64,000 nt of DNA from the NCBI GenBank assembly GCA_030063045.1, contig JAQSEB010000073.1, forward strand, positions 124,001-188,000, read 5' to 3'. The notes beneath the pieces are model-generated. The model was not told where the DNA came from and made no database searches. It was given only the letters and a program-made list of their open reading frames with translations. Both the position numbers and the translations under genes were made by a program. Shown here piece by piece: positions 51,029 to 62,763 of the stretch. Position 1 is the stretch's first letter, and each line of letters begins with the position of its first letter. This DNA comes from Pratylenchus scribneri. Lineage: Eukaryota; Nematoda; Chromadorea; Rhabditida; Pratylenchidae.

Positions 51029-53068
51029 CCTAGGGTATATTTGACTTGTTTTAGTTCAGGATTTAAATTTTTTGAAATTCTTTTAATAGAATCATATTCT
51101 CCATCAAAAAATACAGTCCTATATTTTTTATTTTGTTAATATACCCTCATATTGATTTTTTATGAATTTCTAAACAATAGCCCCAAAATTCAATTATGCC
51201 TAGGGTATATTTGACTTGTTTTAGTTCAGGATTTGAATTTTTTGAAATTCTTTTAATAGAATCATATTCTCCATCAAAAAATACAGTCCTATATTTTTTA
51301 TTTTGTTAATATACCCTCATATTGATTTTTTATGAATTTCTAAACAATAGCCCCAAAATTCAATTATGCCTAGGGTATATTTGACATGTTTTAGTTCAGG
51401 ATTTGAATTTTTTGAAATTCTTTTAATAGAATCATATTCTCCAACAAAAAATACAGTCCTATATTTTTTATTTTGTTAATATACCCTCATATTGATTTTA
51501 TATGAATTTCTAAACAATAGCCCCAAAATTCAATTATGCCTAGGGTATATTTGACATGTTTTAGTTCAGGATTTGAATTTTTTGAAATTCTTTTAATAGA
51601 ATCATATTCTCCATCAAAAAATACAGTCCTATATTTTTTATTTTGTTAATATACCCTCATATTGATTTTTTATGAATTTCTAAACAATAGCCCCAAAATT
51701 CAATTATGCCTAGGGTATATTTGACATGTTTTAGTTCAGGATTTGAATTTTTTGAAATTCTTTTAATAGAATCATATTCTCCATCAAAAAATACAGTCCT
51801 ATATTTTTTATTTTGTTAATATACCCTCATATTGATTTTTTATGAATTTCTAAACAATAGCCCCAAAATTCAATTATGCCTAGGGTATATTTGACATGTT
51901 TTAGTTCAGGATTTGAATTTTTTGAAATTCTTTTAATAGAATCATATTCTCCATCAAAAAATACAGTCCTATATTTTTTATTTTGTTAATATACCCTCAT
52001 ATTGATTTTTTATGAATTTCTAAACAATAGCCCCAAAATTCAATTATGCCTAGGGTATATTTGACATGTTTTAGTTCAGGATTTGAATTTTTTGAAATTC
52101 TTTTAATAGAATCATATTCTCCATCAAAAAATACAGTCCTATATTTTTTATTTTGTTAATATACCCTCATATTGATTTTTTATGAATTTCTAAACAATAG
52201 CCCCAATATTCAATTATGCCTAGGGTATATTTGACATGTTTTAGTTCAGGATTTGAATTTTTTGAAATTCTTTTAATAGAATCATATTCTCCATCAAAAA
52301 ATACAGTCCTATATTTTTTATTTTGTTAATATACCCTCATATTGATTTTTTATGAATTTCTAAACAATAGCCCCAAAATTCAATTATGCCTAGGGTATAT
52401 TTGACATGTTTTAGTTCAGGATTTGAATTTTTTGAAATTCTTTTAATATAATCATATTCTCCATCAAAAAATACAGTCCTATATTTTTTATTTTGTTAAT
52501 ATACCCTCATATTGATTTTTTATGAATTTCTAAACAATAGCCCCAAAATTCAATTATGCCTAGGGTATATTTGACATGTTTTAGTTCAGGATTTGAATTT
52601 TTTGAAATTCTTTTAATAGAATCATATTCTCCATCAAAAAATACAGTCCTATATTTTTTATTTTGTTAATATACCCTCATATTGATTTTTTATGAATTTC
52701 TAAACAATGGCCCCAAAATTCAATTATGCCTAGGGTATATTTGACTTGTTTTAGTTCAGGATTTGAATTTTTTGAAATTCTTTTAATAGAATCATATTCT
52801 CCATCAAAAAATACAGTCCTATATTTTTTATTTTGTTAATATACCCTCATATTGATTTTTTATGAATTTCTAAACAATAGCCCCAAAATTCAATTATGCC
52901 TAGGGTATATTTGACATGTTTTAGTTCAGGATTTGAATTTTTTGAAATTCTTTTAATAGAATCATATTCTCCATCAAAAAATACAGTCCTATATTTTTTA
53001 TTTTGTTAATATACCCTCATATTGATTTTTTATGAATTTCTAAACAATAGCCCCAAAATTCAATTATG
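51029..53068 (+). repeat. Twelve successive 170 bp class A' units
   Basis: Unit starts are exactly 170 bp apart from 51029 to 53069. All carry AAATTCTTTTAATAG, AGTCCTATA and TTTTGTTAATA, and most have GATTTTTTATG in place of TTATATGAA. Private single changes are TTTAAATTTTTTG near 51064, CCAACAAAAAATAC near 51442, CCCCAATATTC near 52203 and AATATAATC near 52446. This is the right-hand counterpart of the pure tract at 4708-6407. Confidence 0.9.
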
Positions 53069-54429
53069 CCTAGGGTATATTTGACATGTTTTAGTTCAGG
53101 ATTTGAATTTTTTGAAATTCTTTTAATAGATTCATGTTCTCCATCAAAAAATACAAGCCTATCTTTTTTTAGATTTTTAAAATACCCCCTTACTAATTTT
53201 TTATGAATTTCTAAACAATGGCCCCAAAATTCAATTATGCCTAGGGTATATTTGACATGTTTTAGTTCAGGATTTGAATTTTTTGAAATTCTTTTAATAG
53301 AATCATATTCTCCATCAAAAAATACAGTCCTATATTTTTTATTTTGTTAATATACCATCATATTGATTTTATATGAATTTCTAAACAATGGCAACAAAAT
53401 TCAATTATGCCTAGGGTATATTTGACTTGTTTTAGTTCAGGATTTGAATTTTTTGAAATTCTTTTAATAGAATCATATTCTCCATCAAAAAATACAGTCC
53501 TATATTTTTTATTTTGTTAATATACCCTCATATTGATTTTTTATGAATTTCTAAACAATAGCCCCAAAATTCAATTATGCCTAGGGTATATTTGACATGT
53601 TTTAGTTCAGGATTTGAATTTTTTGAAATTCTTTTAATAGAATCATATTCTCCATCAAAAAATACAGTCCTATATTTTTTATTTTGTTAATATACCCTCA
53701 TATTGATTTTATATGAATTTCTAAACAATGGCCCCAAAATTCAATTATGCCTAGGGTATATTTGACATGTTTTAGTTCAGGATTTGAATTTTTTGAAATT
53801 CTTTTAATAGAATCATATTCTCCATCAAAAAATACAGTCCTATATTTTTTATTTTGTTAATATACCCTCATATTGATTTTATATGAATTTCTAAACAATA
53901 GCCCCAAAATTCAATTATGCCTAGGGTATATTTGACATGTTTTAGTTCAGGATTTGAATTTTTTGAAATTCTTTTAATAGAATCATATTCTCCATCAAAA
54001 AATACAGTCCTATATTTTTTATTTTGTTAATATACCCTCATATTGATTTTTTATGAATTTCTAAACAATAGCCCCAAAATTCAATTATGCCTAGGGTATA
54101 TTTGACATGTTTTAGTTCAGGATTTGAATTTTTTGAAATTCTTTTAATAGAATCATATTCTCCATCAAAAAATACAGTCCTATATTTTTTATTTTGTTAA
54201 TATACCCTCATATTGATTTTTTATGAATTTCTAAACAATAGCCCCAAAATTCAATTATGCCTAGGGTATATTTGACATGTTTTAGTTCAGGATTTGAATT
54301 TTTTGAAATTCTTTTAATAGAATCATATTCTCCATCAAAAAATACAGTCCTATATTTTTTATTTTGTTAATATACCCTCATATTGATTTTATATGAATTT
54401 CTAAACAATGGCCCCAAAATTCAATTATG
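53069..54429 (+). repeat. Class A' units with one D/E-like insertion
   Basis: A single unit with GATTCATGTTC, AAGCC and CCCCCTTACTAA (from 53069) interrupts the A' tract. The next unit has ATACCATCATATTG (~53353) and a private GGCAACAAAATTC (~53390). Similar D-then-ACCATC pairs occur at ~55.7-55.9 kb and ~57.6-57.8 kb, but there a C unit stands in front. Confidence 0.8.
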
Positions 54430-55961
54430 CCTAGGGTATATTTGACATGTTTTAGTTCAGGATTTGAATTTTTTGAAATTCTTTTAATAGAATCATATTC
54501 TCCATCAAAAAATACAGTCCTATATTTTTTATTTTGTTAATATACCCTCATATTGATTTTATATGAATTTCTAAACAATGGCCCCAAAATTCAATTATGC
54601 CTAGGGTATATTTGACATGTTTTAGTTCAGGATTTAAATTTTTTGAAATTCTTTTAAGAGAATCATATTCTCCATTAAAAAATACAGTCCTATATTTTTT
54701 ATTTTGTTAATATACCCTCATATTGATTTTATATGAATTTCTAAACAATGGCCCCAAAATTCAATTATGCCTAGGGTATATTTGACATGTTTTAGTTCAG
54801 GATTTGAATTTTTTGAAATTCTTTTAATAGAATCATATTCTCCATCAAAAAATACAGTCCTATATTTTTTATTTTGTTAATATACCCTCATATTGATTTT
54901 ATATGAATTTCTAAACAATGGCCCCAAAATTCAATTATGCCTAGGGTATATTTGACATGTTTTAGTTCAGGATTTGAATTTTTTGAAATTCTTTTAAGAG
55001 AATCATATTCTCCATTAAAAAATACAGTCCTATATTTTTTATTTTGTTAATATACCCTCATATTGATTTTATATGAATTTCTAAACAATGGCCCCAAAAT
55101 TCAATTATGCCTAGGGTATATTTGACATGTTTTAGTTCAGGATTTGAATTTTTTGAAATTCTTTTAATAGAATCATATTCTCCATTAAAAAATACAGTCC
55201 TATATTTTTTATTTTGTTAATATACCCTCATATTGATTTTATATGAATTTCTAAACAATAGCCCCAAAATTCAATTATGCCTAGGGTATATTTGACTTGT
55301 TTTAGTTCAGGATTTGAATTTTTTGAAATTCTTTTAATAGAATCATATTCTCCATCAAAAAATACAGTCCTATATTTTTTATTTTGTTAATATACCCTCA
55401 TATTGATTTTATATGAATTTCTAAACAATGGCCCCAAAATTCAATTATGCCTAGGGTATATTTGACATGTTTTAGTTCAGGATTTGAATTTTTTGAAATT
55501 TTTTTTAATAGATTCATATTCTCCATTAAAAAATACCGGCATATCTTTTTTTATTTTTTAAAATACCCTCATATTGATTTTTTATGAATTTCTAAACAAT
55601 AGCCCCAAAATTCAATTATGCCTAGGGTATATTTGACATGTTTTAGTTCAGGATTTGAATTTTTTGAAATTTTTTTAATAGAATCATATTCTCCATCAAA
55701 AAATACAAGCCTATCTTTTTTTAGATTTTTAAAATACCCCCTTACTAATTTTTTATGAATTTCTAAACAATGGCCCCAAAATTCAATTATGCCTAGGGTA
55801 TATTTGACATGTTTTAGTTCAGGATTTGAATTTTTTGAAATTCTTTTAATAGAATCATATTCTCCATCAAAAAATACAGTCCTATATTTTTTATTTTGTT
55901 AATATACCATCATATTGATTTTATATGAATTTCTAAACAATGGCCCCAAAATTCAATTATG
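54430..55961 (+). repeat. Nine-unit block of the 11-mer, copy 1
   Basis: It matches 56302-57833 at exactly 1,872 bp. Marks are GGATTTAAATT with AAGAGAATC (~54634), AAGAGAATC (~54998), a C unit starting at 55450 and ACCATCATATTG (~55908). Two A' units of spacer separate the copies, giving an 11-unit period. Confidence 0.87.
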
Positions 55962-56301
55962 CCTAGGGTATATTTGACATGTTTTAGTTCAGGATTTGAA
56001 TTTTTTGAAATTCTTTTAATAGAATCATATTCTCCATCAAAAAATACAGTCCTATATTTTTTATTTTGTTAATATACCCTCATATTGATTTTTTATGAAT
56101 TTCTAAACAATAGCCCCAAAATTCAATTATGCCTAGGGTATATTTGACATGTTTTAGTTCAGGATTTGAATTTTTTGAAATTCTTTTAATAGAATCATAT
56201 TCTCCATCAAAAAATACAGTCCTATATTTTTTATTTTGTTAATATACCCTCATATTGATTTTTTATGAATTTCTAAACAATAGCCCCAAAATTCAATTAT
56301 G

Positions 56302-57833
56302 CCTAGGGTATATTTGACATGTTTTAGTTCAGGATTTGAATTTTTTGAAATTCTTTTAATAGAATCATATTCTCCATCAAAAAATACAGTCCTATATTTT
56401 TTATTTTGTTAATATACCCTCATATTGATTTTATATGAATTTCTAAACAATGGCCCCAAAATTCAATTATGCCTAGGGTATATTTGACATGTTTTAGTTC
56501 AGGATTTAAATTTTTTGAAATTCTTTTAAGAGAATCATATTCTCCATTAAAAAATACAGTCCTATATTTTTTATTTTGTTAATATACCCTCATATTGATT
56601 TTATATGAATTTCTAAACAATGGCCCCAAAATTCAATTATGCCTAGGGTATATTTGACATGTTTTAGTTCAGGATTTGAATTTTTTGAAATTCTTTTAAT
56701 AGAATCATATTCTCCATCAAAAAATACAGTCCTATATTTTTTATTTTGTTAATATACCCTCATATTGATTTTATATGAATTTCTAAACAATGGCCCCAAA
56801 ATTCAATTATGCCTAGGGTATATTTGACATGTTTTAGTTCAGGATTTGAATTTTTTGAAATTCTTTTAAGAGAATCATATTCTCCATTAAAAAATACAGT
56901 CCTATATTTTTTATTTTGTTAATATACCCTCATATTGATTTTATATGAATTTCTAAACAATGGCCCCAAAATTCAATTATGCCTAGGGTATATTTGACAT
57001 GTTTTAGTTCAGGATTTGAATTTTTTGAAATTCTTTTAATAGAATCATATTCTCCATTAAAAAATACAGTCCTATATTTTTTATTTTGTTAATATACCCT
57101 CATATTGATTTTATATGAATTTCTAAACAATAGCCCCAAAATTCAATTATGCCTAGGGTATATTTGACTTGTTTTAGTTCAGGATTTGAATTTTTTGAAA
57201 TTCTTTTAATAGAATCATATTCTCCATCAAAAAATACAGTCCTATATTTTTTATTTTGTTATTATACCCTCATATTGATTTTATATGAATTTCTAAACAA
57301 TGGCCCCAAAATTCAATTATGCCTAGGGTATATTTGACATGTTTTAGTTCAGGATTTGAATTTTTTGAAATTTTTTTTAATAGATTCATATTCTCCATTA
57401 AAAAATACCGGCATATCTTTTTTTATTTTTTAAAATACCCTCATATTGATTTTTTATGAATTTCTAAACAATAGCCCCAAAATTCAATTATGCCTAGGGT
57501 ATATTTGACATGTTTTAGTTCAGGATTTGAATTTTTTGAAATTTTTTTAATAGAATCATATTCTCCATCAAAAAATACAAGCCTATCTTTTTTTAGATTT
57601 TTAAAATACCCCCTTACTAATTTTTTATGAATTTCTAAACAATGGCCCCAAAATTCAATTATGCCTAGGGTATATTTGACATGTTTTAGTTCAGGATTTG
57701 AATTTTTTGAAATTCTTTTAATAGAATCATATTCTCCATCAAAAAATACAGTCCTATATTTTTTATTTTGTTAATATACCATCATATTGATTTTATATGA
57801 ATTTCTAAACAATGGCCCCAAAATTCAATTATG
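56302..57833 (+). repeat. Nine-unit block of the 11-mer, copy 2
   Basis: It is parallel to copy 1 unit for unit. Its class A' unit near 57260 reads TTGTTATTATACC where copy 1 has TTGTTAATATACC. That one-base change removes a stop codon and opens a 62-codon frame at 57149-57337, showing how accidental the open frames of this array are. Confidence 0.87.
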
Positions 57834-60800
57834 CCTAGGGTATATTTGACATGTTTTAGTTCAGGATTTGAATTTTTTGAAATTCTTTTAATAGAATCAT
57901 ATTCTCCATCAAAAAATACAGTCCTATATTTTTTATTTTGTTAATATACCATCATATTGATTTTATATGAATTTCTAAACAATGGCCCCAAAATTCAATT
58001 ATGCCTAGGGTATATTTGACATGTTTTAGTTCAGGATTTGAATTTTTTGAAATTCTTTTAATAGAATCATATTCTCCATCAAAAAATACAGTCCTATATT
58101 TTTTATTTTGTTAATATACCATCATATTGATTTTATATGAATTTCTAAACAATGGCCCCAAAATTCAATTATGCCTAGGGTATATTTGACTTGTTTTAGT
58201 TCAGTATTTGAATTTTTTGAAATTCTTTTAATAGAATCATATTCTCCATCAAAAAATACAGTCCTATATTTTTTATTTTGTTAATATACCCTCATATTGA
58301 TTTTATATGAATTTCTAAACAATGGCCCCAAAATTCAATTATGCCTAGGGTACATTTGACATGTTTTAGTTCAGGATTTGAATTTTTTGAAATTCTTTTA
58401 ATAGAATCATATTCTCCATCAAAAAATATAGTCCTATATTTTTTATTTTGTTAATATACCCTCATATTGATTTTATATGAATTTCTAAACAATGGCCCCA
58501 AAATTCAATTATGCCTAGGGTATATTTGACATGTTTTAGTTCAGGATTTAAATTTTTTGAAATTCTTTTAAGAGAATCATATTCTCCATTAAAAAATACA
58601 GTCCTATATATTTTATTTTGTTAATATACCCTCATATTGATTTTATATGAATTTCTAAACAATGGCCCCAAAATTCAATTATGCCTAGGGTATATTTGAC
58701 ATGTTTTAGTTCAGGATTTGAATTTTTTGAAATTCTTTTAATAGAATCATATTCTCCATCAAAAAATACAGTCCTATATTTTTTATTTTGTTAATATACC
58801 ATCATATTGATTTTATATGAATTTCTAAACAATGGCCCCAAAATTCAATTATGCCTAGGGTATATTTGACATGTTTTAGTTCAGGATTTGAATTTTTTGA
58901 AATTCTTTTAATAGAATCATATTCTCCATCAAAAAATACAGTCCTATATTTTTTATTTTGTTAATATACCATCATATTGATTTTATATGAATTTCTAAAC
59001 AATGGCCCCAAAATTCAATTATGCCTAGGGTATATTTGACTTGTTTTAGTTCAGTATTTGAATTTTTTGAAATTCTTTTAATAGAATCATATTCTCCATC
59101 AAAAAATACAGTCCTATATTTTTTATTTTGTTAATATACCCTCATATTGATTTTATATGAATTTCTAAACAATGGCCCCAAAATTCAATTATGCCTATGG
59201 TACATTTGACATGTTTTAGTTCAGGATTTGAATTTTTTGAAATTCTTTTAATAGAATCATATTCTCCATCAAAAAATATAGTCCTATATTTTTTATTTTG
59301 TTAATATACCCTCATATTGATTTTATATGAATTTCTAAACAATGGCCCCAAAATTCAATTATGCCTAGGGTATATTTGACATGTTTTAGTTCAGGATTTA
59401 AATTTTTTGAAATTCTTTTAAGAGAATCATATTCTCCATTAAAAAATACAGTCCTATATATTTTATTTTGTTAATATACCCTCATATTGATTTTATATGA
59501 ATTTCTAAACAATGGCCCCAAAATTCAATTATGCCTAGGGTATATTTGACATGTTTTAGTTCAGGATTTGAATTTTTTGAAATTCTTTTAATAGAATCAT
59601 ATTCTCCATCAAAAAATACAGTCCTATATTTTTTATTTTGTTAATATACCCTCATATTGATTTTATATGAATTTCTAAACAATGGCCCCAAAATTCAATT
59701 ATGCCTAGGGTATATTTGACATGTTTTAGTTCAGGATTTGAATTTTTTGAAATTTTTTTAATAGAATCATATTCTCCATCAAAAAATACAGTCCTATATT
59801 TTTTATTTTGTTAATATACCCTCATATTGATTTTATATGAATTTCTAAACAATAGCCCCAAAATTCAATTATGCCTAGGGTATATTGGACTTGTTTTAGT
59901 TCAGGATTTGAATTTTTTGAAATTTTTTTAATAGAATCATATTCTCCATCAAAAAATACAGTCCTATATTTTTTATTTTGTTAATATACCATCATATTGA
60001 TTTTATATGAATTTCTAAACAATGGCCCCAAAATTCAATTATGCCTAGGGTATATTTGACTTGTTTTAGTTCAGTATTTGAATTTTTTGAAATTCTTTTA
60101 ATAGAATCATATTCTCCATCAAAAAATACAGTCCTATATTTTTTATTTTGTTAATATACCCTCATATTGATTTTATATGAATTTCTAAACAATGGCCCCA
60201 AAATTCAATTATGCCTAGGGTACATTTGACATGTTTTAGTTCAGGATTTGAATTTTTTGAAATTCTTTTAATAGAATCATATTCTCCATCAAAAAATATA
60301 GTCCTATATTTTTTATTTTGTTAATATACCCTCATATTGATTTTATATGAATTTCTAAACAATGGCCCCAAAATTCAATTATGCCTAGGGTATATTTGAC
60401 ATGTTTTAGTTCAGGATTTAAATTTTTTGAAATTCTTTTAAGAGAATCATATTCTCCATTAAAAAATACAGTCCTATATATTTTATTTTGTTAATATACC
60501 CTCATATTGATTTTATATGAATTTCTAAACAATGGCCCCAAAATTCAATTATGCCTAGGGTATATTTGACATGTTTTAGTTCAGGATTTGAATTTTTTGA
60601 AATTCTTTTAATAGAATCATATTCTCCATCAAAAAATACAGTCCTATATTTTTTATTTTGTTAATATACCATCATATTGATTTTATATGAATTTCTAAAC
60701 AATGGCCCCAAAATTCAATTATGCCTAGGGTATATTTGACATGTTTTAGTTCAGGATTTGAATTTTTTGAAATTCTTTTAATAGAATCATATTCTCCATC

Positions 60801-62763
60801 AAAAAATACAGTCCTATATTTTTTATTTTGTTAATATACCATCATATTGATTTTATATGAATTTCTAAACAATGGCCCCAAAATTCAATTATGCCTAGGG
60901 TATATTTGACTTGTTTTAGTTCAGTATTTGAATTTTTTGAAATTCTTTTAATAGAATCATATTCTCCATCAAAAAATACAGTCCTATATTTTTTATTTTG
61001 TTAATATACCCTCATATTGATTTTATATGAATTTCTAAACAATGGCCCCAAAATTCAATTATGCCTATGGTACATTTGACATGTTTTAGTTCAGGATTTG
61101 AATTTTTTGAAATTCTTTTAATAGAATCATATTCTCCATCAAAAAATATAGTCCTATATTTTTTATTTTGTTAATATACCCTCATATTGATTTTATATGA
61201 ATTTCTAAACAATGGCCCCAAAATTCAATTATGCCTAGGGTATATTTGACATGTTTTAGTTCAGGATTTAAATTTTTTGAAATTCTTTTAAGAGAATCAT
61301 ATTCTCCCTTAAAAAATACAGTCCTATATATTTTATTTTGTTAATATACCCTCATATTGATTTTATATGAATTTCTAAACAATGGCCCCAAAATTCAATT
61401 ATGCCTAGGGTATATTTGACATGTTTTAGTTCAGGATTTGAATTTTTTGAAATTCTTTTAATAGAATCATATTCTCCATCAAAAAATACAGTCCTATATT
61501 TTTTATTTTGTTAATATACCCTCATATTGATTTTATATGAATTTCTAAACAATGGCCCCAAAATTCAATTATGCCTAGGGTATATTTGACATGTTATAGT
61601 TCAGGATTTGAATTTTTTGAAATTTTTTTAATAGAATCATATTCTCCATCAAAAAATACAGTCCTATATTTTTTATTTTGTTAATATACCCTCATATTGA
61701 TTTTATATGAATTTCTAAACAATAGCCCCAAAATTCAATTATGCCTAGGGTATATTGGACTTGTTTTAGTTCAGGATTTGAATTTTTTGAAATTTTTTTA
61801 ATAGAATCATATTCTCCATCAAAAAATACAGTCCTATATTTTTTATTTTGTTAATATACCCTCATATTGATTTTATATGAATTTCTAAACAATAGCCCCA
61901 AAATTCAATTATGCCTAGGGTATATTTGACTTGTTTTAGTTCAGGATTTGAATTTTTTGAAATTTTTTTAATAGAATCATATTCTCCATCAAAAAATACA
62001 GTCCTATATTTTTTATTTTGTTAATATACCCTCATATTGATTTTATATGAATTTCTAAACAATAGCCCCAAAATTCAATTATGCCTAGGGTACATTTGAC
62101 ATGTTTTAGTTCAGGATTTGAATTTTTTGAAATTCTTTTAATAGAATCATATTCTCCATCAAAAAATATAGTCCTATATTTTTTATTTTGTTAATATACC
62201 CTCATATTGATTTTATATGAATTTCTAAACAATGGCCCCAAAATTCAATTATGCCTAGGGTATATTTGACATGTTTTAGTTCAGGATTTAAATTTTTTGA
62301 AATTCTTTTAAGAGAATCATATTCTCCATTAAAAAATACAGTCCTATATATTTTATTTTGTTAATATACCCTCATATTGATTTTATATGAATTTCTAAAC
62401 AATGGCCCCAAAATTCAATTATGCCTAGGGTATATTTGACATGTTTTAGTTCAGGATTTGAATTTTTTGAAATTCTTTTAATAGAATCATATTCTCCATC
62501 AAAAAATACAGTCCTATATTTTTTATTTTGTTAATATACCCTCATATTGATTTTTTATAAATTTCTAATAAATGGCCCCAAAATTCAATTATGCCTAGGG
62601 TATATTTGACTTGTTTTAGTTCAGGATTTGAATTTTTTGAAATTTTTTTAATAGAATCATATTCTCCATCAAAAAATACAGTCCTATATTTTTTATTTTG
62701 TTAATATACCCTCATATTGATTTTATATGAATTTCTAAACAATAGCCCCAAAATTCAATTATG
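57834..62763 (+). repeat. 29 successive 170 bp units carrying an 1,870 bp 5+6 multimer
   Basis: All unit starts are in exact 170 bp phase (4,930 bp). Marks TTCAGTATTTG (58201, 59051, 60071, 60921), GGTACATTTGAC (~58349, 59199, 60219, 61069, 62089) and TATATATTTTATTTTG recur at alternating 850 and 1,020 bp, i.e. 5 then 6 units. CCTATGGTAC (59194, 61064) and TATTGGACTTG (59884, 61754) recur only every 1,870 bp, proving an 11-unit period made of two related halves. Clear copies are 58174-60043 and 60044-61743. Confidence 0.88.

Noticed and set aside
3510..57337. Repeated 60-114 codon open frames on both strands, including the MPRVYLTCFSSGFEF-like and MGYFKNLKKDRLVFF-like products
   Set aside because: They are translations of the satellite monomer itself. 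They appear wherever a variant removes a stop, occur on both strands over the same bases, contain no known domain, and lack independent start or regulatory context.
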